Positions 1 to 9,931 of a stretch of 64,000 bases of DNA are shown piece by piece; positions within the stretch are counted from its first letter, which is position 1; every line of letters begins with the position of its first letter. This stretch comes from Nitzschia sp. DOCU1 (taxonomy: Eukaryota; Bacillariophyta; Bacillariophyceae; Bacillariales; Bacillariaceae): NCBI GenBank assembly GCA_951394045.1, contig OX595986.1, positions 3,005,534 through 3,069,533 of the forward strand. The letters are read 5' to 3'. A program made the position numbers and the translations under genes. A model generated the notes under the pieces. That model made no database searches and was not told the DNA's origin. It worked only from the letters and a program-made list of their open reading frames with translations.

Positions 1-1395
1 GACATTTCACATTTGCCACCGGGACTTCTCTCAAAAATTATCACCGCGTTTGTCGGAGAATCTGACGAGTCTCCATATCGCTTTTGGTTGGCTAGCTGTG
101 TCGAATCATATCTTCGTGGCTCCTCGCCTTCTGAACAAGTCTTTGTTGCCCGATCGGGTCTGTTAAAGCACTTAATCAAAGACATCACCAGCGAGAGACT
201 TCATTGCGCTGGCAGCTTGCAGACTTCTTTTGATCTTCTGGGGGAGCTTTGTAAAGGCAATGCAGAGGTGCTTCGTCTTCTTGTCACTGACCTGGACGAA
301 GAAAGCTTCCGGAAATTAATGAGTGTCGCAGCGGCCAATCTTGTTGATTCAAATGTCTTCATTCGATCATTGCTCTTAAGTTTGGAGCGAATGTCTTCTG
401 CCGACAACCTTATGCCCCTTCATCTCGACCCAGAGTTATTCGCAGGTCGCTCTGGTGATTGGCGAAGCAACAGCGGAACATTTTCGAGATCATACATCAC
501 GCATTCTTGGTGGGATAGTCCTCTCGTCAATCTAGATGTCGACGGAGACGCCAAGCAGGAAGATTCGACACCAGAGACTCGCAGTGATGCTAGACGTCCC
601 GCTGATTGGTTCCCGTCAATGGGTACGATCAACATGTACGGCATGAAGCCACCCGAGACGGAAGAAACCCCATCGGTTGGACTCCACGATGGCGTGGGGC
701 ACTTTGGGTGGGTCTTCACTCCTTCTGGTGACACGCTTTCAAGTGCCGCGCATGCACCCAACACTGTGGAGCGCCTGTCTTGGTTTATCGCAGCCAATCA
801 AACGAGATTGCTCCGTGATTTACTGGGGGTCGTGGACCTGAGGAATATCAACCACGAAAACATTTGTTGCTTAAACACAGCGGTTGTACTGGCGATTTTT
901 TCGTTCCGGCGGCAACAACTTCACGTTCTTCTCCAAGATTTGAGGAGAATGAACGACGAAGAGCGGGAGACGAAACGACGAGCACTGGCTGCAGTCCGCA
1001 CCGACAATGTTATCGATCGAGCTTTCGTTCAGGCAATGAAGTACATGGATGATGTTGACCGAGATACACCTGCATATGCTCGGCGCGCCTCTCTTACTCG
1101 ACGAAGCTCGTTGTTGACTGGCTCAAACAATGAGATCGGGGACAGGAACGATGTTCTTCGCAACTTCCGTGAGATCCTCTGGTTCTGGTTCCACTACTAT
1201 TCGCCGCGAGGCAGGGATCGACTGTCCCTTGAATTTTCTTCTCATTTGCGGTTTCAAGAATGGATAGAAGTTGTCACACTCCTTTGCGCTGATGACGGTG
1301 CCCCGACATCGTTGGTCCGAGCTCCGGTTCGACTTCCTCGAAGCCCTTACCAGAGAGCTGCCAGAGTCGCAGATAGTTTGCAACGAGGAGGGTAG
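1..1395 (+). CDS. TRPC4AP (TRUSS)-like protein, 5'-truncated by the window edge
   Basis: The reading frame is already open at base 1, so the start and an unknown N-terminal part lie outside; about 464 C-terminal residues are present and the stop is at 1393-1395. Two blocks recall animal TRPC4-associated protein: an early block around residues 60-130 (SFDLLGELCKGN, then NLVDSNVFIRSLLLSLER) and a late block with ENICCLNTAVV followed by LRNFREILWFWFHYYSPRGRD. In animals TRPC4AP acts as a substrate receptor of a CUL4-DDB1 ubiquitin ligase and binds TRP channels; that role is only inferred here. The last residues are basic and hydrophilic. No intron is visible in this part. The next gene is convergent, with about 100 bp between the two stop codons. 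The assignment rests on remembered family motifs. Confidence 0.72.
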   Translation, partial: DISHLPPGLLSKIITAFVGESDESPYRFWLASCVESYLRGSSPSEQVFVARSGLLKHLIKDITSERLHCAGSLQTSFDLLGELCKGNAEVLRLLVTDLDEESFRKLMSVAAANLVDSNVFIRSLLLSLERMSSADNLMPLHLDPELFAGRSGDWRSNSGTFSRSYITHSWWDSPLVNLDVDGDAKQEDSTPETRSDARRPADWFPSMGTINMYGMKPPETEETPSVGLHDGVGHFGWVFTPSGDTLSSAAHAPNTVERLSWFIAANQTRLLRDLLGVVDLRNINHENICCLNTAVVLAIFSFRRQQLHVLLQDLRRMNDEERETKRRALAAVRTDNVIDRAFVQAMKYMDDVDRDTPAYARRASLTRRSSLLTGSNNEIGDRNDVLRNFREILWFWFHYYSPRGRDRLSLEFSSHLRFQEWIEVVTLLCADDGAPTSLVRAPVRLPRSPYQRAARVADSLQRGG

Positions 1396-1498
1396 TCTGA
1401 GTTCTAAGATCGGATAATTCTCTTTGACAGCATTTAGCTTAATTCTGACTTTGGAAATTGGTTTTAGCTAGGACTGGTCAAGTCCTATTCCTGCGTGC

Positions 1499-2827
1499 TC
1501 AATCCCTCCACGGTGTCGGAGGAGCATTATTCAAACACAGCAATTGATCTCGCACTCCGACGTGAGCGGCCGAAGCCAACTGTTGAAGTGGCAACAACGA
1601 AAAAGCATTTTCAATTTCCATACCGACTTCATCAATTCCCACGAATACATACGTCGAAATAGTTGAAATGAGGACGGTACCGAGCAAGCTCATGGAACTT
1701 GTTACCAAACCGATCGGCATGAAAAAGAGAAACATGGACATGACCCGACTCAAGTGTCGACTATAACCGGGAGGGATGGGACTGCTGTGTAACCTTTCGC
1801 AGCCACCCACCACTTGCTCCAAGTTTGCGATCTGTTCTTCAATAAGCAGTAGGGGAGTGGTTCTGGCCTTCCCGGTTGCTTGTTCGGTTTCGCATATAGC
1901 CGAGGCACACAGTTGTCGCAATCGTCCCGTCAAAGCCGTGCGCGACGGAGGTTGATGCTCCAAGCATGGTACCGAAGGCTGTACTGGTTGCGCTGGCTGA
2001 TCGCCCCTGATCAACCAGCTGGCGTTGGCATCGTCCAACAAGGTCAAAAATGTCTCCTTTTCTGATTCAATCGATTCTCCTCTCACATATGCTTTAACAC
2101 TCCATCCTAGTAAGGCCAAAAAACGCGCTGCTTCCAGTGTCGTTTGCTGAGCATGGGGCAAGGTATATACCGCCAGTAACCCCGCTAGGCTGCGACAGTG
2201 TAACACAAGCCGTCCCCACAAAAGACGCGCCTCTTGCAGTCGACCCAGACTAGAGTTGGCCCTCAAGGTCAGCAACATGGCCAAGGGCGCACCCAAAAGC
2301 GACACAGCACCAGTAGCTCCATTGCCTTGAGTCAAAAGGTTCTGCATCAAGCCAAATTTTCTTGACATGAGCGACACCGTGATCGCCCATAGTGCCGAAA
2401 TCAAGACCGTGGGAAATATTTGTCGGGCGGTCGTGCTTGTCCACCATCGCAGAATGTGCCGAGCGTAGCGATAGTGGGGTGGTCGAGAGTGTTGTTTCCA
2501 TGTGGAAACAGTCCACAGCCGTGTGTAGCTGGATCCTGCCGAAATTAGTGTGAAGGGAGCAGAAATATCAGCGTCCGTGGTTGGTTGACGCAGTTTGGAC
2601 AAGGCTCCAATATCGTTGGCAAATTGCGTCAAAGGACGCTCAAGATTTACTGACAACGGCGATGATGCACTCGCTCCAAAAGTTCTCAAGATCGTGGTCC
2701 GTCTAGTAGGAAGACCATGTCGCGGCGTTGAGAATGCTTCGCTTCTGAGGAAGAAGCAAAGAATCCAAACGGCGGTAAAATGAGCCTTTGCCGACGAAGA
2801 AGATGCTCTCGCTTTTACTTTGTTCAT
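1499..2827 (-). CDS. Plastid-directed bestrophin-like anion channel (UPF0187/RFP-TM)
   Basis: A single exon of 442 residues starts at an ATG (2825-2827). The N-terminus is a hydrophobic signal peptide ending in EAF-STP at about residues 30-35, a match to the ASAF-type site that sends diatom proteins through the four plastid membranes. The body has the order seen in plant and algal bestrophin-like channels: HYRYARHILRWW, a membrane segment with the LLGAPLAMLLTLRANSSLGRLQEARLLWG signature split over residues about 175-205, and a C-terminal pair of membrane segments followed by GIDEVGMEIENAFSLLP. Plastid bestrophins conduct chloride or bicarbonate in thylakoid membranes and adjust proton motive force or supply CO2. 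The exact membrane and ion here are inference. Family assignment is strong; transport direction and subcellular layer are not shown by the sequence. Confidence 0.87.
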   Translation of the reverse strand: MNKVKARASSSSAKAHFTAVWILCFFLRSEAFSTPRHGLPTRRTTILRTFGASASSPLSVNLERPLTQFANDIGALSKLRQPTTDADISAPFTLISAGSSYTRLWTVSTWKQHSRPPHYRYARHILRWWTSTTARQIFPTVLISALWAITVSLMSRKFGLMQNLLTQGNGATGAVSLLGAPLAMLLTLRANSSLGRLQEARLLWGRLVLHCRSLAGLLAVYTLPHAQQTTLEAARFLALLGWSVKAYVRGESIESEKETFLTLLDDANASWLIRGDQPAQPVQPSVPCLEHQPPSRTALTGRLRQLCASAICETEQATGKARTTPLLLIEEQIANLEQVVGGCERLHSSPIPPGYSRHLSRVMSMFLFFMPIGLVTSSMSLLGTVLISTISTYVFVGIDEVGMEIENAFSLLPLQQLASAAHVGVRDQLLCLNNAPPTPWRD

Positions 2828-3572
2828 CTTTCCTTTTCTCGTAATAGCAAGGTAGAGTGTAGAAGCGGTTTCTGCGACGTTGTAGATGACGGTCCCTTCA
2901 GGATCTTACTGCGTAAAAGTCATAGGGACGGCATGATGATGACGAGAGAGGAGAAGGCGAAAATTGAAATTGCGTGTTGGAGCGAAGTTCCGACATCTCG
3001 CGAGGAACTCGGGAGGGAAATGACCCTGCGCGCGTGTCGGATGCATTTCTCCTACGTGGATTTGTTACTGAAAAAGCCGGCCGGACATCGACGAATGATG
3101 GTTGAATGATGACCCTTGCAACCGGATCTTTCCCATCACCACTAACGACGATGGTAATGAACAGAGATAGCAACATCAACATGTTCGAGCTGAATCTTGC
3201 TATGGCAAGATGGCTTGCGTGATCTTTCGTGTGCTTGGCGAGCCATGAGACCGACGGAACGCGCATGGATACGGCGATCGGATTCGACAGAAGCATGGTA
3301 GCGTGCGGTCGCGATATTTCTTGCTCGACTTAGCTTCTGAGCGAACATGCAGTTTTGGGTCTTGTATCTAAAGACATATCTGTGAATAGTTTCTGCAGTA
3401 TTATGTTAAAGAACTACTGCGGTTAGTAGATGGGAGTTTTAAACCAATAGAGCGATGCACTTGTCACGCTCTGGTGCTCCAAGCAAATTTGGATTGTCTG
3501 GTTCCTTCCCTTGACGACTCGCAACGCACACGATGCCCAAAGCACACAAGTTTTCTAATTGCGGGGATTTGT
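2828..3572. other. Spacer without a supported gene
   Basis: About 745 bp between the bestrophin-like gene start and the end of the MDR oxidoreductase gene. Several short open frames cross it on both strands (the longest about 130 codons) but none has a recognisable domain, consistent composition or splice structure. It should hold the promoter of the bestrophin-like gene and the 3' end of the oxidoreductase transcript. I see no repeat or RNA gene. Confidence 0.5.
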
Positions 3573-5012
3573 TTATTCATTCTGGTTGTTCTCCAGGACC
3601 ACCTTGCCTACAGTTGCCCCACTTTTGAGGCGTTCAAGCGCTTCGATAGTGCCTGTGCGAAACTGAAACTTGTCACCAATGATTGGTGGCGTGACATTGT
3701 CCAAAGTGGCAATTTCGTCTCCATTGTCGCTCTCGCCATCGCTCCCATTCAAGCAACGGACACACTCTCGGAACTCCCTGCGCAGTTGGCTGGGCTTGTC
3801 CGTAAGATATATTAGATTGAAGCCAGCTAGCCGAATGTTTCGCGCGGTGAGCGTCCCAGGATCAATGCGAGGTCTCGTGAGGAACCTCCAGATGAGTCGA
3901 ACCCTATTGATGCTCAGTCCAGGGCTAACATAAGATGTTGACCCAAAGGTCACCAATGAGCCACCACGATTCAACGCCTCAAAGCTCTCAGAGAAGTACT
4001 GTCCACCAAGAGATTCCATGACAAAATCAATGCCGTTTCCTGCTTCTCGCATGTATTCGAGCTTCTTTTTGGATGACACATTTTCCGGAATTTCTACCCC
4101 ATGGATATCGCTCAAGAGATCAGCCAATCGACTGCCAAAATCGCGTTCGTCCCCTCTTGTCATTGCACGTGACTGGGGTGAGAGGGGAAGGATACGATCC
4201 TTGAAGACCTTGTCCTTGTTGGCAGATCCAACCAAGCCTACTACTATAGCACCTCTTCTTGCCGCTATTTCAGAAGCCCAGAGCCCGACTCCACCAGCAG
4301 CTGAGTGAACCAACACAATCAGCTTTTGCTCGTTTGATCCTTCGGATTTGGGCATTCGTCCGATTTCCACAAGACCGTGCCATGCTGTAAGGCTTTGGAC
4401 AAGAAATGCAGCACCTTGCACAAACGACCAGTCGTCGGGCAAGGGATACAGAAAATATGGAGGTACTTGTACGACATCTGAATATGCTCCAAACCGTGTG
4501 AATCCAAGCACTCGTTGACCCGAGACATGCGTGCCTGTGGGATCATCGACGACAATTCCAGCATACTCCAATCCTGGACAAAAGGCGCTGTTCTCACGGA
4601 TTTGATTCGCAGCCGTATAAAGTCCAAGAATGCAAAAGATATCAGCAAAATTCAGACCGATTGCTCTCGTAGATACTGTGCATAGTCCAGTGCCATCTCC
4701 AACTTCGTACTTGCCATTCGTAGACGTGTTCGTCCGATTCGACGGCATGGGGCGAAACTGGAGTGCATCCAGAGTTCCGAAAGGAATACCCTCGGGCACA
4801 ATCCAATGGAAGGGATCCGATTTCATCGCAAGGCAAGTGTGGACATCATTATTATTATCAAACGATGGCAATCGAACTCGTCGTGGCATGCCGAACGTGC
4901 CAAAGGCAGCGCAGGATGCAAGTACCTGACACGCCGTCCAAAGAACAAAAGGTATAGGACTGCATGGGTTTTTCCATTTCCGACAACAATTCCGCTGGAT
5001 ACAGATGGTCAT
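3573..5012 (-). CDS. Zinc-independent MDR / quinone oxidoreductase-like enzyme, probably plastid
   Basis: A single exon of 479 residues starts at an ATG (5010-5012). The N-terminal 45 residues form a signal peptide with a basic start, a hydrophobic core and the site SCAAF-GTFG, which fits plastid import. The catalytic body has the quinone-oxidoreductase signature: GLNFADI, then NSAFCPGLEYAGIVV, a GAYSDVVQVP block, QGAAFLVQSLTAWHGL and the Rossmann motif VHSAAGGVGLWASEIAA. It ends with the family's usual GATVGKVVL. The structural and catalytic zinc cysteines of alcohol dehydrogenases are absent, so an NAD(P)H-dependent quinone or enone reductase of the VAT-1/QOR branch is likely. An insertion of about 40 residues follows the Rossmann strand compared with short QOR proteins. 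The substrate cannot be told. Confidence 0.85.
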   Translation of the reverse strand: MTICIQRNCCRKWKNPCSPIPFVLWTACQVLASCAAFGTFGMPRRVRLPSFDNNNDVHTCLAMKSDPFHWIVPEGIPFGTLDALQFRPMPSNRTNTSTNGKYEVGDGTGLCTVSTRAIGLNFADIFCILGLYTAANQIRENSAFCPGLEYAGIVVDDPTGTHVSGQRVLGFTRFGAYSDVVQVPPYFLYPLPDDWSFVQGAAFLVQSLTAWHGLVEIGRMPKSEGSNEQKLIVLVHSAAGGVGLWASEIAARRGAIVVGLVGSANKDKVFKDRILPLSPQSRAMTRGDERDFGSRLADLLSDIHGVEIPENVSSKKKLEYMREAGNGIDFVMESLGGQYFSESFEALNRGGSLVTFGSTSYVSPGLSINRVRLIWRFLTRPRIDPGTLTARNIRLAGFNLIYLTDKPSQLRREFRECVRCLNGSDGESDNGDEIATLDNVTPPIIGDKFQFRTGTIEALERLKSGATVGKVVLENNQNE

Positions 5013-5517
5013 TTCGGTCTAGATGGAACGATCAAGGTCCAGATTGATTGAGACCACTCCTCTGTTTCACCTGCTCATCAAAGATACTTTGGACCTTTCG
5101 GATCTTGATGTGAAAAGATCTTTTCCAATTTTGCGAAAGGGATGAGGGCCAACAGGCATATTTTATGTCGTTGACGACAAATCAACTTAACTAAAAGCCA
5201 AACTTCATGTCGTTAAAGACAAATTTACATAACGGAAAAATGTGCATCGGCAAGTGCAGAAGGAGAAATCGCGCGGTGGACCTCTACGACTTTTGCATTT
5301 GACACATTCGATCGCTCCTTACAGTCTATTCGGAACCGCGCGACGCAAAACAAGATTTAGGGAGAAAATCATTTCTCCGTCAGGAAAGATCTGGTGATCC
5401 AAAATTCAATCTTGGTTTTGTCGTCTCCGCTCCCTTTGACCACATCATTTTGGATCTCAGTTGTGAGGTTGCAAAAGGTAAACATACCACAATCGATATC
5501 TATTTTGGCAAACGACC
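5013..5517. other. Divergent promoter region of the MDR and EndoU genes
   Basis: About 505 bp between two divergent start codons. It contains the imperfect 27-bp direct repeat listed separately at 5165-5233 and otherwise no open frame worth calling. Confidence 0.5.
5165..5233. repeat. Imperfect 27-bp direct repeat in a divergent promoter
   Basis: Copies lie at 5165-5191 and 5207-5233, start to start 42 bp. Both begin atgtcgtt, share the core gacaaat and end in taac; 22 of 27 bases agree. It sits between the divergent MDR and EndoU genes and could be a pair of binding sites or a small local duplication. No known factor was recognised. Confidence 0.55.
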
Positions 5518-7082
5518 ATGGACGAGAAAACGGAAGAATTCTATAAGAAAGTCTTGAGGGACTTGAAAGTCGATCAAGACGAGGCGCAGGACCTGGTGGA
5601 ATACTTTGATTCCTTGAATCCTCCGCCCGACAAAATTGTCTGGCTCCGTTCCTCGGCCTTTCGCCTTGGATGTGACTTCTTGTCGGACGACCAAGATCGG
5701 AATGTGGCGCTCCTACGAACTATCAATGCCATCGTCCATTCCCTGGAACAGACCTGTATGATGTAAGTGTCAATGCCACTCCACGATTTTCCGCCACTTG
5801 CAATTCTCAAAATGGTTTTATCGTCAGCCCCAAGGACGCAGATGGAAATGGAGAATTCGACGGCGACAAGGCGGAGGAATTCTACAAAGGCGTCTTCTCT
5901 GACTTATCGGTAGACCAGGAGGAGAATGCCGATCTCTTGTCGTTCTTTCAAGAAAATACTCCACCGGCTGGAGACTTGGTATCGTTGAGGGCCACAGCAT
6001 TCAAAGCCGCCACTGATTTTTTGACCGAGGACAAGGAAACCAACATTTCGTTGCTGCGTTGCATCAACGTTGTTATTCATGCCTTTGAGAGGACCTGTCT
6101 TGTGTAAGTTGCTTCTACAATATTCATTGATCTGGAATTTGGTTTCGCATCGCACATGCCATCTAATTCCATGAGACTGCCCCCCCCCCCCCCCCCCAGC
6201 CCCAAGAAGTATGAATTGAAATTGGAGCCTCATTTTGACTTGGACATTAGTTTGAGTGATGCAATCCAACAAATGTGGAACTTGGACATGAATCGGCTTC
6301 GTCCCAATGTCGACTACAAATTGAACGTACAGGACGGAAAGAAACCGTTTTGGAAGGAAGATAGCGCCGCGGACCCCTTGTTCACCTACGTTGACCCAAA
6401 CGCTTTGAAGCGACCCACGTATAAACTATTCATAGCGCTATTGGATAATTACAAAGCCAAGACTGGAGAAGCAGAGACTTTTTCGAACCAAGAGCGCCAG
6501 GAAGCGTCCGACTTTCTCAATGCAATCATGCAGAGTGCTCCGATGCAGTTCTGCCACAAGTACCTGGTAGCCAAAGGAGCGGAAGGGGTGTCCAAGGATC
6601 CATCTGCATTCACCAAGCTTCTCTACAAAATTTGGTTCGAGCTCTATCATCGTGAAAGGGGCGGGGATGCTGACTCGAGCGGCTTTGAGCACGTCTTTGT
6701 CGGAGAAGTGAAGGATGATTCCATTAGTGGATTCCACAATTGGATTCAATTTTATTTCGAGGAAAAGAAAGGTGATTTGGATTACCGGGGCTATATCAAG
6801 CCAAAAGATCATTCCGAGGCCGTGTCCAACTCGGATGATAATGTATTAACGCTGCAGTTCCGATGGCATGGTATCGAGAAGTTTGTCGGGACCTCGTTTA
6901 TTGGAGTGTCGCCGGAATTCGAGTTCGCCGTTTACACAACTTGCTTCCTTCTCGGCGAGGAAGAAAACGATATTGTTTTGAAGACCAATACCGATGAGTT
7001 CCACTTAAAGATCCGTTGCTACAAGATGGCACGTGACAAAATCGGCACTGCCTTTCCAGAAGCCAGTGCCCATTATGACTAG
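5518..7082 (+). CDS. EndoU-family (XendoU) poly(U)-specific endoribonuclease with duplicated N-terminal domain
   Basis: Three exons: 5518-5762, 5828-6103 and 6200-7082, giving 467 residues from the ATG at 5518. Both introns interrupt the codon in phase 2. Exon 3 encodes the EndoU catalytic domain (about 180-467): SGFEHVFVGEV with His338, GFHNWIQFY with His353, and EKFVGTSFIG with Lys401, followed by SPEFEFAVYT. These are the two histidines and lysine of the XendoU active site, so the enzyme should cleave RNA at uridines with Mn2+ dependence and leave a 2',3'-cyclic phosphate. Exons 1 and 2 each encode one copy of an acidic helical unit of about 80 residues (TEEFYKKVLRDLKVDQ and AEEFYKGVFSDLSVDQ), an exon duplication. 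No signal peptide is seen, so a cytosolic or nuclear site is likely. The 3' splice site of intron 2 follows a run of 18 C. Confidence 0.93.
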
Positions 7083-7151
7083 AGAGAAGTAAACACCAAC
7101 TAGCTGGCGAGACCACGTAATATTCTAACGGTTGTTGGATGCAATAATGAT

Positions 7152-8489
7152 CTATTCGTCGTTTTCTGAAAAGCCTGCCAGTTTGGGAGTCTCATTTCTA
7201 GCCTTGGAATCCCATTTTGGCCCTCTACTCGGCGGCTTCCCCAGAATCCAGTTGGAGACTTCATCTACTAGAACTTCCAGATCGGCTTGGTTGCCAAAGG
7301 ATGCACTTTGGAAGCCTCCCATGGCGTCTTTCGCCATTTCCTTCATCTCCGGTGGAACATCGTCCAGATCCAGATCATCGACGCCAAGTTTAAAGAAAAC
7401 TGGAGCTAGGTGTCCACCAGGTAGGCCTGACGATGTCGGACCCCGTCCGCCAGAGCAATTCTGGACAAACTCTTTGCTATTGTCCAGATTGTCCTCGTCA
7501 AATACAAACAAGCGGGTCTTCTCTTGTAGTACATCATCGAATCGTAACTGAATCAGACGTTCCGTGTCGGCGGCATTGGGTGTAAAATCCACTCCAATCG
7601 CCCCGACAAAGGTCTCGGCAAAGGCAAAAATGGTGTCAAGTATTTTTTCTTCGCTATCCAGTGGAGTCTGACCAAAGGACGATGAAAATGGATCCTTTCC
7701 CCTCGAGTTCTTTCGGATTTGTTCTGCAAACATGCGAGCCATACTAATCGTCTGACTAAAGGAAAAATTGTTGAAACTCATCAAACCCACCCCATCAAAT
7801 TGCTGTCCCGTCGCCGCCAGATAAATGGTTTGAAGTTTGCAGCCCAAACTGTGCGCCAAACAGTAGGTTGGAAGATTCGGAGGATATTGCCTAGAAGGGT
7901 CATCTTCACAATAAACAAGAGCCCTTCGAATGCGTTCTCCCGTTTGTTTGGCAAGCCCAAAATGATCCAGCCCGACAGAATACGGAGCTGCGATGCACAC
8001 CGCATTGAGACGGTCCGAAATCCGTGACAAAAGCTCATTGTAGGCAATATGAGGGAACTGTCCCAACCCCGCACCTCCCGTAAACACAATCACACAGGAA
8101 GGAATCGAGTTGGACGGAGGTTCTAGAATCCAGACATATTCTTCTGGTGCATTTCTAGACGCAAAAGCACTCGTCGGATCGGCGGCCGTTTCTTCGACAG
8201 CTTGTTCATTGGGATCTTTTGGCAGAATCAACTTGGACCAGCGAGATTTGTTGCGTTTGGATCGCTGTTGTATTTTCCATTGTTGATCCAGCCGCGCCAA
8301 GGCCGAGGTCAGCTCCGAAAAGTCATCCGCGCCGCCCGCCCTCAATGACACGGTGGGACTGAGTGGTTGCCGTTGGCGCGACGAGCCCAGAAATGACGGA
8401 GAGGCAAACGCAGACGCCAATGGACAAAGGCTCCACAGCCAAAACAGAGTCGTTAACCCAAGATAGGTGAATGTTTGTCGCCGCGGCAT
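7152..8489 (-). CDS. Plastid-directed DUF1350 alpha/beta-hydrolase-like protein
   Basis: A single exon of 445 residues starts at an ATG (8487-8489). The signal peptide ends in LASAF-ASPSF at about residue 27, a textbook diatom plastid cleavage site, followed by a serine- and arginine-rich transit region. The body matches the DUF1350 family of cyanobacteria and plastids: VIVFTGGAGLGQFPHIAYNELL, then YCLAHSLGCKLQTIYL, in which Ser of HSLG sits at a nucleophile-elbow-like position, and GLMSFNNFSF. Members have an alpha/beta-hydrolase fold and no firmly known substrate. The C-terminal half is acidic with a VDDLDLDDVPPEM stretch. The gene is divergent from the Derlin gene. The family call is firm; enzymatic activity is not. 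Confidence 0.85.
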   Translation of the reverse strand: MPRRQTFTYLGLTTLFWLWSLCPLASAFASPSFLGSSRQRQPLSPTVSLRAGGADDFSELTSALARLDQQWKIQQRSKRNKSRWSKLILPKDPNEQAVEETAADPTSAFASRNAPEEYVWILEPPSNSIPSCVIVFTGGAGLGQFPHIAYNELLSRISDRLNAVCIAAPYSVGLDHFGLAKQTGERIRRALVYCEDDPSRQYPPNLPTYCLAHSLGCKLQTIYLAATGQQFDGVGLMSFNNFSFSQTISMARMFAEQIRKNSRGKDPFSSSFGQTPLDSEEKILDTIFAFAETFVGAIGVDFTPNAADTERLIQLRFDDVLQEKTRLFVFDEDNLDNSKEFVQNCSGGRGPTSSGLPGGHLAPVFFKLGVDDLDLDDVPPEMKEMAKDAMGGFQSASFGNQADLEVLVDEVSNWILGKPPSRGPKWDSKARNETPKLAGFSENDE

Positions 8490-8881
8490 TTTGTCGAAGT
8501 AATACTAAAGGATAAGAATTCTATGGCATGACCAAAGAATGAAAGATATGACACGAGGATGAGGAGTATGTATCTCGTCGCTTCTTCGTCATTTTGCCAG
8601 CTGTCGATTTTTTTCGCGCGCTTTTGATTTCTGGTCAATCGTGTCCACGCATGATGATGACGTCACTCATTTTTGGAGAGGTCTCGAGGTCCTCCTGACG
8701 ACCAGCAGAGAAGTCGAAAGAGTCAATGCCCGTTGGAGCGCGCGAGAAGCCCACCGACCGTCTCTCCTTTGTTTTCATCGTCATAGTTCTGCTCGTGTCT
8801 TTGGTGCTCTCAGGGTGGAGTTCTTTGTAGTGTCTTTGCTTCTCAACACAAGGTTGAATCATTCATTGAAGTAGTGGAAAG
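8490..8881. other. Divergent promoter region of the DUF1350 and Derlin genes
   Basis: About 390 bp between divergent start codons. The only motif I recognise is the perfect bZIP-type palindrome TGACGTCA at 8658-8665. No RNA gene or repeat is seen. Confidence 0.5.
8658..8665. promoter_or_regulatory. TGACGTCA palindrome (CRE/bZIP-type site)
   Basis: A perfect 8-bp palindrome in the divergent promoter between the DUF1350 and Derlin genes, 217 bp from the Derlin ATG. Such cores bind CREB/ATF-type bZIP factors; in diatoms TGACGT cores have been linked to cAMP and CO2 response. Function here is inferred from the word alone. Confidence 0.4.
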
Positions 8882-9843
8882 ATGGTGGTTGCTCAGCCTG
8901 CCAACAATCGAGGTGGAGTCGGCGATGCGATTGGACCAGATGTACGTTCCGAAACCGTGGATACTGGCGCATGCGATGATTCAAGCAACACTGACACTGT
9001 TTCGTTCGCGCACATCAGCAATGGTTCAAATCACTTCCCATCATTACTCGGTATTGGTTCGGTGCCACTCTTGTCTTGACCTTGGCTGTCAATTTTAAGG
9101 TGATTCCGGGCTTTCAAATCATGTACTCGTGGCCCAGCATCAAATCCAAATTTGAACTCTGGAGACTCTTGACGCCGTTTTGTTACGCGGGGCCTTTTGA
9201 TTTCAGCACACTGATTGGATGTTACATGTTGGTGCAATTCAGTAAACAGTACGAAGCGGGAGGTCCTTTTAATACCGGTGCGGGAGGTGGGACGGCCGAT
9301 TATGCGTTTTGTCTGCTGTTGGGCGCGGGGGTCATTTTGTTGACATGGCCCGTCTTGGTGGAGTTCTTTCCCTTGCCGCCCATCTTTTGTCGAAACCTTG
9401 TGTATTATGTGCTCTATATTTGGAGTAAACGCAATCCGACAGCTCAAGCGAATATCTGGGGATTTCCCATGGCCGCGATCTATCTTCCGTTTGCTTATCT
9501 GGCGCTCACTGTGTTTATGGGAAACCCATACATGGATATGATCCATGGCATTATTGTGGGCCACATTTACTATTTCTTGGTGGATGTTGTGCCGATGGTA
9601 TACGGAAAAGATATCCTGCGAACCCCGCAATTCTTGATTGATTATTATGGGATTGGCGAGTACAGGCCGCGAGATCCAGTGATGAACGCTGCCCCCGCAG
9701 CAAGGGGAGCCTTTGGAGGAGGTGGAGGCCAAACTCTAGGACGAAATGCCGGAGGGGCACCTGCTGCTGGTGGTGGTGGTGGCGGCGGCGGTGGTGGTGG
9801 TCACAACTGGGGTACCGGAGGAAGAGCATTAGGACGAAATTAG
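8882..9843 (+). CDS. Derlin (Der1-like) ER-associated degradation membrane protein
   Basis: Two exons, 8882-8941 and 9019-9843, give 294 residues; the 77-nt intron (gtacgt...catcag) is in phase 0. The short exon 1 codes a hydrophilic leader, and exon 2 opens with QWFKSLPIITRYWFGATLVL, the usual Derlin N-terminus before the first membrane helix. Further marks are SKFELWRLLTPFCYAGPFDF with the conserved WR pair, at least four hydrophobic helices, and GHIYYFLVDVVP in the last one. Derlins are rhomboid pseudoproteases that help retrotranslocate misfolded proteins from the ER. The C-terminal 70 residues are glycine-rich with a run of 11 glycines and two LGRN repeats. There is no signal peptide, so this is more likely the host ER Derlin than the periplastid (symbiont-derived) one. 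Confidence 0.9.
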
Positions 9844-9931
9844 GATTTGTTGCGACGCGTATTTCACGGTGCACCTCAACTGTACCAGTACTACAGGAAG
9901 TATCTCTTGGCGTATAACCATAAGCTATCGA

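Noticed and set aside
8882..9843. Derlin as a component of the periplastid SELMA system
   Set aside because: No signal peptide precedes it, so the host ER protein is more likely; kept as a general Derlin.
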